From the NCBI GenBank assembly GCA_001914235.1, contig MQUF01000014.1, positions 252,005 to 316,004 on the forward strand: DNA of 64,000 bases, written 5' to 3'. Positions 41,001 to 52,388 of this stretch are shown piece after piece. Within the stretch, counting starts at the first letter, position 1. Each line of letters starts with the position of its first letter. Source of the stretch: Desulfobulbaceae bacterium DB1. GTDB lineage: Bacteria > Desulfobacterota > Desulfobulbia > Desulfobulbales > SURF-16. Under the pieces are notes generated by a model. That model made no database searches and was not told the origin of the DNA. It saw only the letters and a program-made list of their open reading frames with translations. Both the position numbers and the translations under genes were made by a program.

Positions 41001-41065
41001 TTTCAACACTGACTGTGATAGGAGCTCCGGCAAGTTGAAAGAGATGTTGCAGGGGAGAAAAGAAG

Positions 41066-43150
41066 GTGGCAAACAACGTCTCTTTGGCAAGATTGCGCAA
41101 TATCGGGATCATGGCGCATATCGATGCCGGCAAAACAACGACAACAGAGCGCATACTTTATTACACGGGTAAAACCCACAAGATGGGCGAAGTTCATGAC
41201 GGCGCCGCTGTTATGGACTGGATGGAGCAGGAACAGGAGCGCGGCATCACGATAACATCAGCCGCCACCACCTGTGAGTGGAAAAATAATTATATTAATA
41301 TAATAGATACCCCGGGACATGTTGACTTTACCGTCGAGGTTGAGCGATGTCTCCGGGTATTAGACGGCGTTGTCGCCGTGTTTTGCGCGGTGGGTGGGGT
41401 TGAGCCCCAGTCGGAAACGGTATGGCGACAAGCTGATAAGTATGCAATACCGCGTATAGCCTTTGTCAACAAGATGGATCGGGTAGGCGCTGATTTTGAT
41501 CGGTGTCTGGACATGATGACAAAAAGGCTTGGAGCGAATCCCTTGGCCATGCAGATTCCTGTGGGCGCCGAGGAGAACTTTCGCGGTATCATCGATTTGA
41601 TCAGCGGCAAAATGCTGGTCTTTGATGAGGAGTCGCAGGGCTCGCAATTTTTGGAAAAAGAAATACCTGCGGATTATCGAGACAAATTCACGGCTGCACG
41701 TATGGCCCTCGTCGAGAAGCTGGCCGACTTCGATGAGGGGGTCATGGAAAAATATCTGGAAGAGCAAAGCATTACATCTGAAGAGTTGCGCAGAGCGACT
41801 CGTAATGCGACTTTGAAGCTTGAGCTGGTTCCTGTTTTTTGCGGAAGCGCCTTTAAAAATAAAGGTGTCCAGCCCTTACTCGATGCAGTAATTGCATATT
41901 TGCCTTCACCAACAGATGTTCCTCCAGTCGAAGGATTGAATAGTAACGGAGAAGTGGTGAGCCGTAAGACCGGTGCCAGTGAAAAATTCTGTGCATTGGC
42001 ATTTAAGCTTACATCCGATCCGTTTGTTGGAAACCTGGCTTATATACGAGTTTATTCCGGTTTATTGAAGGCCGGCGGTAAAGTATATAATCCGCTTAAG
42101 CAGAAGCTGGAAAAAGTAAATCGCATTGTCAAGATGCATTCCAACAAGCGTGAAGAGGTTGACCAGGTCGGTCCGGGCGATATTGCCGCGGTTATCGGGC
42201 TTCGCTTCTCAACCACCGGCGATACCCTTTGTGATCAGGATGATCCGATCATTCTGGATATGATGGATTTTCCCGAACCGGTCATCAGTATTGCCATAGA
42301 ACCGAAAAGCAAGGCTGACGAAGTAAAGCTTAATGACAGTCTTGAAAAGATATCCTTGGAAGATCCTTCCTTTAAAATAAGGACGGATGCGGATACGGGC
42401 CAAAAGTTAATCTCGGGAATGGGTGAACTGCACCTTGAGATTATCGTTGACCGGCTGATTCGTGAATTCAAGGTTTCAGCCAATGTCGGTCCTCCGCAGG
42501 TTGCCTATAAGGAAACCATAGAGAGTACTGCTCGCGCTGAAGGTTCTTTTGTTCAGCAAAGTGGAGTCAGGCCGCAATATGGCCATGTCTGGCTTGAAGT
42601 TGAACCACTTGCGCAAGCAAGCGGCACCGTATTCGAGAGCAAGATTGATGAGGAGCTTATACCCGGCCACTTCATTCCTGCCATTAAAAAAGGTGTCGTT
42701 GGCGGACTTGAAAGCGGGTCCCTGGCGGGTTTTTCAGTGACTGATGTGAAAGTCTCCCTGGTGGGAGGTTCATATCATGAAGAAGATTCCACGGATCAGG
42801 CATTCGGAGTGGCGGCAACTATTGCATTGCGCAATGCACTTGCGCAGGCGTCCCCGGTTCTGCTTGAACCGGTGATGAACGTTGAAGTAGTCGTGCCCGA
42901 TCAGTATGTCGGCGATGTCATTGCCGATCTTAATTCCCGGAGGGCGAGAATTAACGGAATCGACTCACGGGAAAACGGGTATCAAGTGATAACGGCGGAG
43001 TCACCCTTGGCGGAGATGTTCGGTTACTCGACAAATCTGCGTTCCGCATCCCAGGGAAGAGCGAATTTTACGATGCAGTTTGCGGCATATGCAAAAGTTG
43101 CTGAAAAAACTGCTCAAGCTATAGTGAAAAAAGTTAAAGGATTAATTTAA
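41066..43150 (+). CDS. fusA: elongation factor G
   Basis: Translocation GTPase, 694 residues. The P loop AHIDAGKT is at residues 17-24, DTPGHVDF and NKMDRVGAD follow, and domains II-V are complete, ending [11 protein letters not shown]. The start is GTG 41066, giving [18 protein letters not shown]. Length is that of canonical EF-G. It is followed 26 bases later by tuf copy 2. Confidence 0.98.
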   Translation: MANNVSLARLRNIGIMAHIDAGKTTTTERILYYTGKTHKMGEVHDGAAVMDWMEQEQERGITITSAATTCEWKNNYINIIDTPGHVDFTVEVERCLRVLDGVVAVFCAVGGVEPQSETVWRQADKYAIPRIAFVNKMDRVGADFDRCLDMMTKRLGANPLAMQIPVGAEENFRGIIDLISGKMLVFDEESQGSQFLEKEIPADYRDKFTAARMALVEKLADFDEGVMEKYLEEQSITSEELRRATRNATLKLELVPVFCGSAFKNKGVQPLLDAVIAYLPSPTDVPPVEGLNSNGEVVSRKTGASEKFCALAFKLTSDPFVGNLAYIRVYSGLLKAGGKVYNPLKQKLEKVNRIVKMHSNKREEVDQVGPGDIAAVIGLRFSTTGDTLCDQDDPIILDMMDFPEPVISIAIEPKSKADEVKLNDSLEKISLEDPSFKIRTDADTGQKLISGMGELHLEIIVDRLIREFKVSANVGPPQVAYKETIESTARAEGSFVQQSGVRPQYGHVWLEVEPLAQASGTVFESKIDEELIPGHFIPAIKKGVVGGLESGSLAGFSVTDVKVSLVGGSYHEEDSTDQAFGVAATIALRNALAQASPVLLEPVMNVEVVVPDQYVGDVIADLNSRRARINGIDSRENGYQVITAESPLAEMFGYSTNLRSASQGRANFTMQFAAYAKVAEKTAQAIVKKVKGLI

Positions 43151-43176
43151 ACAATCCGTAGTTATGAGGCGAATGA

Positions 43177-44367
43177 ATGGCAAAGCAAAAGTTTGAACGG
43201 ACTAAACCCCATGTAAATATTGGAACAATCGGTCACATTGATCACGGAAAGACCACATTGACCGCAGCGATCACCCAGGTGCTTGCAACCAAGGGATATG
43301 CCAAGAAGACCGATTTCAGTGAGATTGACAAGGCTCCGGAAGAAAAAGAGCGTGGTATCACCATTGCGACGGCCCATGTCGAGTATGAGACGGACAACCG
43401 TCATTATGCCCATGTCGACTGTCCGGGCCATGCGGATTATATCAAGAACATGATCACCGGCGCAGCGCAGATGGACGGGGCGATCCTCGTAGTAGGCGCA
43501 GATGACGGACCGATGCCGCAGACCCGTGAGCACATTCTTCTTGCCCGTCAGGTAGGTGTGCCCGCCATTGTTGTTTTTCTGAATAAATGCGACATGGTTG
43601 ACGATGCAGAGCTGATTGAGCTGGTCGACATGGAGCTGCGCGAGCTTTTGAGCAAATACGAATTTCCGGGAGACGATACCCCGATCGTTCAGGGCAGTGC
43701 CTTGAAGGCTCTGGAGAATCCGACGGACCCGGAAGCGGCAAAATGTATCTGGGATCTGATGGCTGCGGTGGATTCATTTGTTCCCGAGCCGAAACGTGAC
43801 ATTGACAAGCCGTTTTTGATGCCTGTCGAGGATGTTTTTTCCATTTCCGGACGTGGTACGGTAGCGACCGGACGTATCGAGCGCGGCATCATCAAGGTGG
43901 GTGATGAGGTTGAGATCGTTGGTATTCGCGACACGCAGAAGACGACGGTAACCGGGGTTGAGATGTTCCGGAAGATCCTGGATCAGGGTCAGGCCGGTGA
44001 TAATGTCGGTATCCTGCTGCGCGGCACCAAGCGTGAGGACATCGAGCGCGGCCAGGTACTGGCGGCACAGAAGAGCATCACGCCCCATGTGAAGTTCAAG
44101 GCTGAGTGTTACATCCTGAGCAAGGAAGAGGGCGGCCGTCATACACCCTTTTTCAACGGATACCGGCCGCAGTTTTATTTTCGTACCACCGACGTAACCG
44201 GTATCGTCACCCTGCCCGAAGGGGTGGAGATGGTCATGCCGGGCGACAACGTCACCATAGAGGGCGCCCTGATCACCCCGATTGCCATGGAAGCAGGACT
44301 TCGTTTTGCAATCCGTGAGGGTGGCCGTACAGTTGGGGCCGGTGTCATTAACGAGATTATTGAATAA
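43177..44367 (+). CDS. tuf: elongation factor Tu (copy 2)
   Basis: Same 396-residue EF-Tu as at 26587-27777, here in its str-operon place after fusA. The 1191-base coding sequence shows no difference from copy 1 in my reading, whereas upstream (GAGGCGAATGA) and downstream (GGATAGGAC) sequence differs completely. The identity stops exactly at start and stop codons, the pattern expected from gene conversion kept up by selection. rpsJ follows after nine bases, so the str and S10 operons are joined. Confidence 0.98.
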   Translation: MAKQKFERTKPHVNIGTIGHIDHGKTTLTAAITQVLATKGYAKKTDFSEIDKAPEEKERGITIATAHVEYETDNRHYAHVDCPGHADYIKNMITGAAQMDGAILVVGADDGPMPQTREHILLARQVGVPAIVVFLNKCDMVDDAELIELVDMELRELLSKYEFPGDDTPIVQGSALKALENPTDPEAAKCIWDLMAAVDSFVPEPKRDIDKPFLMPVEDVFSISGRGTVATGRIERGIIKVGDEVEIVGIRDTQKTTVTGVEMFRKILDQGQAGDNVGILLRGTKREDIERGQVLAAQKSITPHVKFKAECYILSKEEGGRHTPFFNGYRPQFYFRTTDVTGIVTLPEGVEMVMPGDNVTIEGALITPIAMEAGLRFAIREGGRTVGAGVINEIIE

Positions 44368-44376
44368 GGATAGGAC

Positions 44377-44688
44377 ATGATCCAGACACAGAAAATTCGT
44401 ATCAGGCTGAAAGGCTATGATCATAAACTCTTGGACCAGTCAACACATGAAATTGTTGATACGGCAAAAAGGACAGGAGCAATCATAGCAGGGCCTATTC
44501 CATTACCAACTTCAATCAATAAATACTGCGTGCTGCGTTCTCCCCATGTGGATAAAAAATCCCGTGAAGCATTTGAAATGAGAACTCACCGCAGATTGCT
44601 TGACATTTTGGAGCCGACACAGCAGACCATTGATGCGTTGATGAAGCTTGAATTGTCGGCAGGTGTCGATGTTGAAATAAAGCTGTAA
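44377..44688 (+). CDS. rpsJ: 30S ribosomal protein S10
   Basis: Small-subunit protein (also NusE in antitermination), 103 residues. [19 protein letters not shown] and [39 protein letters not shown] are the family hallmarks. GGATAGG precedes ATG 44377. First gene of the S10 series; rplC follows after 94 bases. Confidence 0.98.
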   Translation: MIQTQKIRIRLKGYDHKLLDQSTHEIVDTAKRTGAIIAGPIPLPTSINKYCVLRSPHVDKKSREAFEMRTHRRLLDILEPTQQTIDALMKLELSAGVDVEIKL

Positions 44689-44782
44689 GTGACCTCGACA
44701 TCACTTGAATGAAAGTGAAAAGGCAAAGGAATAATCAGACGTCGATTGTCATATTGTCTGAAAAATAACAAGGATAGGAATT

Positions 44783-45415
44783 ATGCCTAAAACACTTGGA
44801 ATATTAGGAAAAAAAATCGGGATGACCCGAATTTTCACAGAGATGGGCGCGGCAGTGGGAGTAACCGTTGTCGAAGCGGGTCCCTGTGTTGTTCTGCAGA
44901 AGAAGACAAAAGAAAAGGAAGGCTATAACGCGATTCAGGTAGGATTTGACCCTAAAAAGGAAAGCAGGGTCAATAAACCTCTGGCCGGGCACTGTAAAAA
45001 TGCAGGTCAGGAGTCGGGTTTCTATCATTTGAAGGAGTTTCGCGTTGAAAATCCTGAAAATTATGAACTCGGGCAGAAAATTGTCATCGGTGATTTGTTT
45101 AAAATCGGCGATATCGTTGATGTCAGTGGACGGGTGAAGGGGCGTGGTTTTCAGGGCGTTGTTAAACGTCATGGATTCAAGGGCGGTCGCAAAACCCACG
45201 GCTCCATGTTTCATCGAGCCCCAGGCTCTATCGGTTGCAGTGCATGGCCCAGCAAAGTTGTTAAAGGAAAAAAAATGCCCGGTCGTATGGGTAATAACCT
45301 CGTCACCAAAAAGAATTTGATCATTGTTGATATTCGCAATGAAGAAAATGTCATGGTGATAAAGGGATCCCTTCCTGGCACAGCAAAAGAATTGTTGCAA
45401 ATTTTTTCAAAGTAA
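44783..45415 (+). CDS. rplC: 50S ribosomal protein L3
   Basis: Large-subunit assembly initiator, 210 residues. It begins LGILGKKIGMTRIF and contains GRGFQGVVKRHGFKGGRKTHGSMFHRAPGSIG, the loop reaching toward the peptidyl-transferase centre, then MPGRMGN. AAGGATAGGA precedes the start. Confidence 0.98.
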   Translation: MPKTLGILGKKIGMTRIFTEMGAAVGVTVVEAGPCVVLQKKTKEKEGYNAIQVGFDPKKESRVNKPLAGHCKNAGQESGFYHLKEFRVENPENYELGQKIVIGDLFKIGDIVDVSGRVKGRGFQGVVKRHGFKGGRKTHGSMFHRAPGSIGCSAWPSKVVKGKKMPGRMGNNLVTKKNLIIVDIRNEENVMVIKGSLPGTAKELLQIFSK

Positions 45416-45436
45416 AAAATAAAGAGGTGCCGGAAA

Positions 45437-46060
45437 ATGGCTGTAACAGGCATATTTAACATAAAGAATGAAAAAGTTGGAGAAGTCGAGCTGAACGATG
45501 CTCTTTTCGGAGTTGAAGTCAAGCCGTATATTCTTCATGATATCGTCAGGATGCAGCTGGCAAAAAGGCGTGCGGGTACGGCGTGTACGAAAACCCGCGG
45601 CGAGGTTCAGGGCAGCAAGGCGAAACCTTGGAAACAGAAGGGAACAGGGCGCGCCAGGTCAGGCAGCAAACGATCTCCGGTTTGGCGGGGTGGTGGTACG
45701 GTTTTCGGTCCCAAGCCCCGCGATTACAGCTACAGTTTGCCGAAGAAGGTACGAAAACTTGGGTTGCGCATGGCACTCAGCAGTCGTTTTTCTGAAAATC
45801 GCCTTGTGGTTCTCGACGGATTTGAGATGGAAGAGTTCAAAAGCAAGATGTTTGCCGGCGTCATGGCCACTCTTAATCTCGATAATGCGCTGATAGTAAT
45901 CCCTGATCATGACGAAAAGCTTGAGAAATCCTCACGTAATGTTGTGGGGTACAAAGTTATGCCCACGGCGGGCGTCAATGTGTATGATGTTTTGCTGCAT
46001 AAAAATATTATTTTACTGCAGTCATGTATTGGCCAGCTTGAAGAGAGGTTACTTTCATGA
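45437..46060 (+). CDS. rplD: 50S ribosomal protein L4
   Basis: Tunnel-wall protein and, in E. coli, repressor of the S10 operon; 207 residues. The extended loop [45 protein letters not shown] is conserved. The stop overlaps the rplW start (ATGA at 46057-46060), giving translational coupling. I found no clear S10-leader hairpin upstream of rpsJ. Confidence 0.98.
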   Translation: MAVTGIFNIKNEKVGEVELNDALFGVEVKPYILHDIVRMQLAKRRAGTACTKTRGEVQGSKAKPWKQKGTGRARSGSKRSPVWRGGGTVFGPKPRDYSYSLPKKVRKLGLRMALSSRFSENRLVVLDGFEMEEFKSKMFAGVMATLNLDNALIVIPDHDEKLEKSSRNVVGYKVMPTAGVNVYDVLLHKNIILLQSCIGQLEERLLS

Positions 46061-46347
46061 TCAATATTTATGATGTTGTAAAAAAACCATGTCTCACTGA
46101 AAAAGGCATGATTTTGCAGGAAGAAAACAATCAGGTTGTCATGAAGGTAAATCCTAAGGCGAATAAGATTGAAATCAAAAAAGCCGTGGAAATGCTTTTC
46201 AATGTGAAGGTTTCTAATGTTCGTACTGCAAACATGCATGGTAAAAAGAAACGAATCGGCTTGCATTTCGGACAAAGATCGGACTGGAAAAAGGCAATTG
46301 TGACCCTTGCTGAGGGAAGCAAAATTGATTTTCTGGAACAGCTGTAA
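46057..46347 (+). CDS. rplW: 50S ribosomal protein L23
   Basis: Protein at the tunnel exit, docking site for trigger factor and SRP; 96 residues. It has VVKKPCLTEKGM at the N-terminus, the VMKVNPKANKIEIKKAVEMLFNVKV core and NMHGKKKRIG. Start overlaps rplD by four bases. Confidence 0.97.
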   Translation: MINIYDVVKKPCLTEKGMILQEENNQVVMKVNPKANKIEIKKAVEMLFNVKVSNVRTANMHGKKKRIGLHFGQRSDWKKAIVTLAEGSKIDFLEQL

Positions 46348-46391
46348 TCTGAGACACTGCAAATCGTTTAAATAATTTATCGGGGTAAGAA

Positions 46392-47216
46392 ATGGCAACA
46401 ACGAAGACCTATAAACCGACATCACCGGGAAGAAGAAACTATGTTTCGATTATCAATCCGGAATTGTCTAAATCCAGGCCAGAGGCAAGCCTGGTAAAAC
46501 CGCTGCAGAAATCTGGTGGCCGTAATAATTATGGGCGTGTTACAGCCAGGCATATAGGTGGAGGCCATAAGAGAAAATACAGGATCGTCGATTTTAAGCG
46601 GGACAAAGTGAATATCCCGGCTAAAGTCGCTGCAATTGAATATGATCCGAACCGATCGGCCAATATTGCTCTTCTCTTTTACGCAGACGGTGAAAAAAGA
46701 TATATCCTTTCACCTCTTGGAATCAAAGTCGGCGATGTTGTTGAGGCAGGTGAAAAGGTAGATATCAAGCTCGGCAACTGTCTCCCTATGGCCAATATCC
46801 CTCTGGGCAGCATTATTCACAACGTTGAGATGCGCATCGGCAAGGGAGCGCAGATGGTTCGCAGCGCAGGAACCGCGGCCCAACTGATGGCCAAAGAAGG
46901 CGAATCCGTACTGGTAAAGCTTCCATCCGGCGAAGTTCGTAAATTTCATCGGTTGTGTCGGGCCTGCATAGGTCAGATTGGCAATATCGAGCATGAAAGC
47001 GAGAAAGTCGGGAAGGCCGGCCGTAATCGTTGGAAAGGCAAAAGACCGAAAGTGCGTGGTGTTGCCATGAACCCACATGACCATCCCATGGGCGGTGGTG
47101 AAGGTAAAAGCTCAGGTGGTCGTCATCCATGTACTCCTTGGGGTATTCCTACCAAGGGATACAAGACAAGAAAAAGAAAACCATCTGATAAAGATATCGT
47201 CAAGAAACGGTCTTAA
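46392..47216 (+). CDS. rplB: 50S ribosomal protein L2
   Basis: Highly conserved peptidyl-transferase-centre protein, 274 residues. [14 protein letters not shown] at the start, [22 protein letters not shown], and the C-terminal [25 protein letters not shown] with the functional histidine are all present. GGGGTAAG precedes ATG 46392. Confidence 0.98.
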   Translation: MATTKTYKPTSPGRRNYVSIINPELSKSRPEASLVKPLQKSGGRNNYGRVTARHIGGGHKRKYRIVDFKRDKVNIPAKVAAIEYDPNRSANIALLFYADGEKRYILSPLGIKVGDVVEAGEKVDIKLGNCLPMANIPLGSIIHNVEMRIGKGAQMVRSAGTAAQLMAKEGESVLVKLPSGEVRKFHRLCRACIGQIGNIEHESEKVGKAGRNRWKGKRPKVRGVAMNPHDHPMGGGEGKSSGGRHPCTPWGIPTKGYKTRKRKPSDKDIVKKRS

Positions 47217-47231
47217 TGAGGGAGATGAAAC

Positions 47232-47507
47232 GTGCCGCGATCAATTAAAAAAGGTCCATTTGTAGATGACCATTTGATGAAAAAAGTTGAAAACGCAAAG
47301 GAATCGGGATCACGCAAGGTGATTAAAACCTGGTCCAGGCGTTCAGATATTCTTCCAGAAATGGTTGGGCTGACTTTTGCCGTTCATAATGGAAAGAAGT
47401 TTGTTCCTGTTTTTGTCACGGAAAACATGGTTGGACATAAGATGGGGGAGTTTTCACCGACCCGTACTTTTTACAGCCATGCAGGTGATAGAAAAGGCAA
47501 AAAATAA
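47232..47507 (+). CDS. rpsS: 30S ribosomal protein S19
   Basis: Small-subunit head protein, 91 residues. [18 protein letters not shown] opens it and [29 protein letters not shown] follows. The start is GTG 47232, behind GGGAGATG. Length and order are standard. Confidence 0.97.
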   Translation: MPRSIKKGPFVDDHLMKKVENAKESGSRKVIKTWSRRSDILPEMVGLTFAVHNGKKFVPVFVTENMVGHKMGEFSPTRTFYSHAGDRKGKK

Positions 47508-47540
47508 GCGTGCCTTCACCTAAAAAGGAGACAATGACTG

Positions 47541-47873
47541 ATGGAAGCAAGTGCAGTAATTAAAAATATTAGAATTTCGCCGCAAAAAGCCCGTTTGGTC
47601 GCGGATATGATTCGTGGCCAGAATGTTGATGCGGCAATTAATACATTGCGGTTTACGCCGAAAAAAGGTGCCCGCATTATCCGTAAGCTCGTAGAGTCCG
47701 CCTTGGCCAATGCCAGCCAGAACGAGGCAATTGATGTTGATACCTTGTATGTCAAGAAGATTTTTATTGATGGCGGTCCCATGCTGAAAAGAATACGTCC
47801 CAGAGCCATGGGCAGAGCAAGCCGTATTTTGAAAAGGTCAAGTCATATAACCGTGGTTCTTGACGAGATGTAA
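47541..47873 (+). CDS. rplV: 50S ribosomal protein L22
   Basis: Tunnel protein of 110 residues, with [23 protein letters not shown] and the C-terminal loop region [24 protein letters not shown] (site of macrolide-resistance changes, wild-type pattern). AAAAGGAG lies upstream; an out-of-frame ATG at 47534 ends quickly. Confidence 0.97.
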   Translation: MEASAVIKNIRISPQKARLVADMIRGQNVDAAINTLRFTPKKGARIIRKLVESALANASQNEAIDVDTLYVKKIFIDGGPMLKRIRPRAMGRASRILKRSSHITVVLDEM

Positions 47874-47949
47874 TTTTTTTGCAGGTGCTCTTTCAGCTGG
47901 AGCCGGTTTTATGGAATCAATCAAATTGCTAATGTGATGGAGGAAGGTT

Positions 47950-48597
47950 TTGGGCCAGAAAGTTAATCCAATAGGTTTGCGTCTTAATATTATTCGTACT
48001 TGGGAATCAACTTGGTATGCAGACCGCGATTATTCGAAATATTTACTGGAAGATCAAAAGATCAGAAAGTATCTGAAACAGAGATTATACCATGCGGGTG
48101 TTTCAAAAATTAATATCTCCCGCACCGGTGAAAAGCTGAAATTAAAACTCCACACAGCCAGGCCCGGCATTGTCATCGGCAAAAAGGGAGCTGAAATCGA
48201 AGCTCTCAAAAATGATCTCGATAAATTGACCAAACGTCAATGTGTGGTTGATATTCAGGAAGTGAGAAGACCTGAAGCCGATGCCCAGCTTGTCGCTGAA
48301 AACGTGGCGCTGCAACTGGAGAGACGTGTCGCATTTCGGCGCGCCATGAAAAAGGCTGTTAATATCGCCTTGAAGTTCGGCGCAAAAGGTATTAAGATAT
48401 CCTGCTCAGGTCGTTTAGGTGGAGCTGAAATGGCTCGACGCGAATGGACTCGTGAAGGCCGCGTTCCTCTTCATACATTGCGGGCAGATATTGATTATGG
48501 TTTTGCCGAGGCAAAAACCACATATGGCATTATCGGCGTAAAAGTCTGGATTTTTAAAGGAGAAGTTCTCTCCGATATGGATCCGTCAGCCGAATAA
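47950..48597 (+). CDS. rpsC: 30S ribosomal protein S3
   Basis: Small-subunit protein lining the mRNA entry, 215 residues. [23 protein letters not shown] starts it, and the KH domain has [23 protein letters not shown]. The C-terminal [32 protein letters not shown] is intact. The start is TTG 47950 behind GGAGGAAGG. Confidence 0.97.
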   Translation: MGQKVNPIGLRLNIIRTWESTWYADRDYSKYLLEDQKIRKYLKQRLYHAGVSKINISRTGEKLKLKLHTARPGIVIGKKGAEIEALKNDLDKLTKRQCVVDIQEVRRPEADAQLVAENVALQLERRVAFRRAMKKAVNIALKFGAKGIKISCSGRLGGAEMARREWTREGRVPLHTLRADIDYGFAEAKTTYGIIGVKVWIFKGEVLSDMDPSAE

Positions 48598-48724
48598 GTG
48601 CTCCTCTCTGTTGTTGAATAAAGATAAGGTTGTTTTCCGTACACAACAGCCTTGTAAATTTAATGTAAATCAAGTGTCACTCAAAAACGGAAGGACGCTT
48701 GACAGTGATTAAGGTAACGTGACG

Positions 48725-49141
48725 ATGCTTAGTCCAAAAAAAGTTAAACATAGAAAACAGATGAAGGGCCGGATGACAGGCGCCGCACATCGTGGTTCCA
48801 CCATTGTTTTTGGTGAATATGCGTTGAAAGCGACCGAATGCGGCAAAATGACGGCGCAACAGATTGAGGCTGCTCGTATTGCCATCAACAGGACTGTTAA
48901 GCGTGGTGGTCAGATGTGGATCCGTATTTTCCCTGATAAGCCGATCACGAAGAAGCCGGCAGAAACAAGGATGGGTAAAGGGAAAGGCAGTCCCGAATTT
49001 TGGGTAGCTCCCATTAAACCGGGCCGTATACTCTATGAAATAACGGGAATTGAAGAAAGCTTGGCTGTTAAGGCTTTAACCTTGGCGGGTAATAAACTTC
49101 CTTTTGCAACAACAGTCATCTCAAAAAGGAGTAGTTTATGA
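48725..49141 (+). CDS. rplP: 50S ribosomal protein L16
   Basis: Large-subunit protein near the A site, 138 residues. I use ATG 48725 because it gives the family start [17 protein letters not shown]; a GTG at 48719 is in frame but would crowd the AAGGTAA ribosome site. [29 protein letters not shown] and [20 protein letters not shown] are conserved. The stop overlaps rpmC (ATGA). Confidence 0.97.
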   Translation: MLSPKKVKHRKQMKGRMTGAAHRGSTIVFGEYALKATECGKMTAQQIEAARIAINRTVKRGGQMWIRIFPDKPITKKPAETRMGKGKGSPEFWVAPIKPGRILYEITGIEESLAVKALTLAGNKLPFATTVISKRSSL

Positions 49142-49332
49142 AAGTCAAAGATATTCGTCAATTAAGCGTTGAAGAGCTCGGGACAAAGGCAAAGGATTTG
49201 TCGGAAGAGCTTAACAAGCTGAAATTCCAACACGGTTTCCGACCATTGGAAAATACGGCAAAGCTGAAAGATTTGCGGAAAGATATTTCACGGGTAAAGA
49301 CTGTCATTACCGAAAAGACGATCTCTCGTTAA
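49138..49332 (+). CDS. rpmC: 50S ribosomal protein L29
   Basis: Small helical protein next to the tunnel exit, 64 residues. It starts [30 protein letters not shown] and ends with the [16 protein letters not shown] helix. Start overlaps the rplP stop, so translation is coupled. Confidence 0.96.
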   Translation: MKVKDIRQLSVEELGTKAKDLSEELNKLKFQHGFRPLENTAKLKDLRKDISRVKTVITEKTISR

Positions 49333-49386
49333 TTATTCAATACATGATACGTGGTCACTCTGAATCATATATCACAGGAAATACAG

Positions 49387-49653
49387 ATGGTTGAAAAGAA
49401 AGGTACAAAAAAGACAAGAGTCGGCATTGTGATCAGCGACAAAATGGATAAGAGTATTGTGGTTCGGACCGAAAGTTTGGTGCGCCATAAACTTTATGGT
49501 AAGTTTATCCGTCGTCAGGTTAAATACATGGCTGATGACCCGGAAAGTCAATGCGCAATCGGTGATCGCGTTCTCATAGAAGAGTGCCGGCCGTTAAGCA
49601 AGAGAAAACGCTGGAGAGTAAAACAGATCGTTGAAAAGGCGGTTGTTGTTTAA
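49387..49653 (+). CDS. rpsQ: 30S ribosomal protein S17
   Basis: OB-fold protein of the small subunit, 88 residues. TRVGIVISDKMDKSIVVRTESLVRHKLYGKFIRR and CAIGDRVLIEECRPLSKRKRWRV identify it. ATG 49387 is chosen with AGGAAA six bases upstream; the frame opens at 49351, but the added residues are not conserved. Confidence 0.96.
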   Translation: MVEKKGTKKTRVGIVISDKMDKSIVVRTESLVRHKLYGKFIRRQVKYMADDPESQCAIGDRVLIEECRPLSKRKRWRVKQIVEKAVVV

Positions 49654-49731
49654 TTTCTTTCGCTCTCGAAAGCGCTGTAATTAAAATATTACTCAATGAT
49701 ACTCACTTTCGGGTGGGTAGTTGGTGAAGGT

Positions 49732-50100
49732 ATGATACAGACAGAAACCGTACTCAATGTTGCGGATAATTCAGGTGCAAAAAAAGTACTCTGCATCAGA
49801 GTTCTCGGCGGGACAAGAAAAAGATATGCTACCATTGGTGATGTCATCGTAGTATCAGTGAAAGAGGCGATTCCCAATGCCAAGGTGAAAAAAGGCGATG
49901 TTATGCGCGCCGTCATCGTACGTACAAGCAAGGAGATCAGACGTCCTGAAGATACACGCGTGAAGTTCGATGAAAATGCCGCTGTACTGTTGACGAATTC
50001 CGGTGAGCCGATGGGAACCAGGATCTTCGGCCCTGTTGCTCGTGAGCTTCGGATGAAAGGATTTATGAAAATAATTTCTCTTGCCCCGGAGGTTCTGTAA
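49732..50100 (+). CDS. rplN: 50S ribosomal protein L14
   Basis: Interface protein of 122 residues, the exact canonical length from ATG 49732 ([27 protein letters not shown]). It ends [21 protein letters not shown] lies just upstream. The longer frame from 49696 adds 12 residues foreign to the family. Confidence 0.98.
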   Translation: MIQTETVLNVADNSGAKKVLCIRVLGGTRKRYATIGDVIVVSVKEAIPNAKVKKGDVMRAVIVRTSKEIRRPEDTRVKFDENAAVLLTNSGEPMGTRIFGPVARELRMKGFMKIISLAPEVL

Positions 50101-50170
50101 TTTTTGGGGTCAATTTAAAAATCTGCAGACTGTCTGTTGAGATTGTAAAAATTAAGATGAGGGGCGTGTA

Positions 50171-50506
50171 ATGGCAGCAGGTAAAAATTATCTTAAGCTC
50201 AATGATAAGGTTGAGGTAATTGCCGGTAAAGATAAGGGGCGAGTGGGCAAGATAATTAAGATATATCCCAACTCTGATAAGGCAAAAGTTGAAAAGATCA
50301 ACATGGTGAAGCGTCATACGAAGCCAAACATGAAAAGCCAGCAGGGCGGCATCATTGAAATGGAAGCTCCCATTCATGTGTCCAACCTGATGTTGATCTG
50401 TTCTAAATGCGCAAAGACCGTACGGGTTAAAACATCTCTTCTCGATGACGGAACCAAGGCTCGTCTTTGTAAGAAATGTGGTGAATCAATAGAATCAAAT
50501 GCATAA
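50171..50506 (+). CDS. rplX: 50S ribosomal protein L24
   Basis: Assembly-initiating protein with an N-terminal KOW motif ([23 protein letters not shown]), 111 residues. [27 protein letters not shown] and a C-terminal CxxC...CxxC pair (CSKC, CKKC) suggest a zinc-binding tail, present in some L24 proteins. Confidence 0.97.
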   Translation: MAAGKNYLKLNDKVEVIAGKDKGRVGKIIKIYPNSDKAKVEKINMVKRHTKPNMKSQQGGIIEMEAPIHVSNLMLICSKCAKTVRVKTSLLDDGTKARLCKKCGESIESNA

Positions 50507-50532
50507 TTGCTTTTGGTTTATTGGAGGCTATA

Positions 50533-51072
50533 ATGGCAACGTTGAAAGAATATTATGAAAAAGAATGTGTCCCCATGCTCGTTAAAGAGTTTGGGTACAA
50601 AAATATGATGCAGGTTCCGCGAATTGAGAAAATTGTTCTCAATATGGGACTGGGTGAAGCCGTGCAGAATCCGAAAATTGTCGAAAGTGCTGCCAATGAA
50701 CTCACTTTGATATCCGGTCAAAAAGCGGTTGTAACCAAGGCAAAAAAATCCATCGCTACCTTTAAACTTCGCGAAGGGATGCCCATTGGCTGCAAGGTGA
50801 CCTTGCGCAAGGACAGGATGTATGATTTTTACAGCAAACTTGTTCATATTGCGTTGCCGAGGGTCCGTGATTTCCGGGGTATCAAGGACAGCGGTTTTGA
50901 TGGCCGGGGAAATTTTTCCTTTGGTATTAAAGAGCATATCATTTTCCCTGAAATTGATTATGACAAAATTGATAAAATAAAAGGCTTTAATATAACAATT
51001 ACCACCAATGCAAAAACGGATGAAGAAGGTCGTTTTCTCTTGTCCGCATTGGGAATGCCTTTCCGTAAATAG
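50533..51072 (+). CDS. rplE: 50S ribosomal protein L5
   Basis: 5S-rRNA-binding protein, 179 residues, the canonical length. ATG 50533 gives [24 protein letters not shown] behind TTGGAGG; the TTG at 50521 lies within that ribosome site. [14 protein letters not shown] and the [25 protein letters not shown] block are conserved. Confidence 0.98.
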   Translation: MATLKEYYEKECVPMLVKEFGYKNMMQVPRIEKIVLNMGLGEAVQNPKIVESAANELTLISGQKAVVTKAKKSIATFKLREGMPIGCKVTLRKDRMYDFYSKLVHIALPRVRDFRGIKDSGFDGRGNFSFGIKEHIIFPEIDYDKIDKIKGFNITITTNAKTDEEGRFLLSALGMPFRK

Positions 51073-51092
51073 CACTGTCCAGGAGGAAGAGG

Positions 51093-51278
51093 TTGGCTAA
51101 GAAATCATTAATAGCAAAGAGTGAACGGAAACCTAAATTTCAGGTGAGAGCGTATAATCGCTGTCCACTCTGTGGAAGACCGCGGGCATTTATCAGAAAG
51201 TTCGGCATTTGTCGTATATGCTTTAGATCACTCGCATCTCGCGGTGAGATAACCGGCGTGACGAAATCGAGCTGGTAA
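51093..51278 (+). CDS. rpsN: 30S ribosomal protein S14, zinc-binding type
   Basis: Short 61-residue S14 with the zinc ribbon CPLCGR...FGICRICFR, the C+ form. It begins [23 protein letters not shown] and ends [12 protein letters not shown]. The start is TTG 51093, preceded by AGGAGGAAGAGG. Confidence 0.97.
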   Translation: MAKKSLIAKSERKPKFQVRAYNRCPLCGRPRAFIRKFGICRICFRSLASRGEITGVTKSSW

Positions 51279-51325
51279 AGACAGAGTAGTTTGTCATTTT
51301 CGTTTGACTGAAAAGGAGTAGATAC

Positions 51326-51724
51326 ATGGCAATGAGTGATACTCTGGCAGATATGCTGACCAGAATTAGAAATGCCAGAATGGTTAAGTTTGAAAGTCTT
51401 GAAATGCCTCATTCGAAGTTGAATAAAGCTGTGGCTGAAATTCTCAAGAAAGAGGGATATATCCAAGATTTGCAGGTTATGCCGGATAACAAACAGGGAC
51501 GTTTGAAAATTTCCCTTAAATATGATCAGCATCATACATGTGTTATTACCGGCCTGAAACGTGTCAGCAAGCCTGGTTGTCGTGTATATGTCAAATCAGA
51601 TAAAATACCGAAAGTAATGAGCGGTCTTGGAATTGCTGTTTTGTCGACATCCCGAGGAATACTCACCGACAGAGAAGCCCGGGAAACCGGCATCGGTGGT
51701 GAACTTCTTTTTACTGTCTGGTAA
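51326..51724 (+). CDS. rpsH: 30S ribosomal protein S8
   Basis: 16S-rRNA-binding protein, 132 residues; in E. coli it represses the spc operon. MSDTLADMLTRIRNARMVKFESLEMPHSKLN at the start and VLSTSRGILTDREARETGIGGELLFTVW at the end are typical. AAAAGGAG precedes ATG 51326; ATG 51332 is also possible. Confidence 0.98.
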   Translation: MAMSDTLADMLTRIRNARMVKFESLEMPHSKLNKAVAEILKKEGYIQDLQVMPDNKQGRLKISLKYDQHHTCVITGLKRVSKPGCRVYVKSDKIPKVMSGLGIAVLSTSRGILTDREARETGIGGELLFTVW

Positions 51725-51816
51725 AAATCAAGTCATATTGATGTGCGTCGCGGTTTTGAATTCGTGGCGTTATTTATAAAAAGAATGTGAAGTCAGCAGA
51801 TAAGTGGAGATGACCA

Positions 51817-52356
51817 ATGTCAAGGATTGGCAATCAGCCCATACCTGTGCCGACCGGCGTGAAAGTGGATATAAATGGTACCCACGTCAAGGTTACCGGT
51901 CCAAAAGGCACATTGGAAAGGGATATACGTCCGGAAATTAATCTGGTGCAGGATGGCGGTTTTATTGGCGTCAAATGCCTGGACAACAGTAAGAGAACCA
52001 GGGCTTTCAGCGGCCTGACAAGAACACTTGTCAATAATATGATTCTTGGTACGGAAAAGATGTTTACCAAAAAACTTATTATTGAGGGTGTTGGATATAA
52101 AGCTGATATTCAGCAGAGTGTTTTGACCTTGAGTGTCGGATATTCGAATCCCGTCACCTTTCCTCTTCCCGATGGTGTTGATGGGAAGGTTGACAAGTCC
52201 TCCATCACTCTGGAGTCGATTGACAAGGAATTGCTTGGCATAACAGCCGCAAAGATTCGCGATATACGGAAACCCGAGCCCTATAAGGGCAAAGGTATAC
52301 GTTATGAAAACGAGCATATTGTCAGGAAAGCCGGCAAGTCAGCCTCGAAGAAATAA
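51817..52356 (+). CDS. rplF: 50S ribosomal protein L6
   Basis: Two-domain protein near the sarcin-ricin loop, 179 residues. SRIGNQPIPVPTGVKV opens it and EPYKGKGIRYENEHIVRKAGKSA closes it. GTGGAGATG lies upstream of ATG 51817. Confidence 0.98.
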   Translation: MSRIGNQPIPVPTGVKVDINGTHVKVTGPKGTLERDIRPEINLVQDGGFIGVKCLDNSKRTRAFSGLTRTLVNNMILGTEKMFTKKLIIEGVGYKADIQQSVLTLSVGYSNPVTFPLPDGVDGKVDKSSITLESIDKELLGITAAKIRDIRKPEPYKGKGIRYENEHIVRKAGKSASKK

Positions 52357-52388
52357 AGTAATTTACGATTAGACCAAGGTAAAAGAAG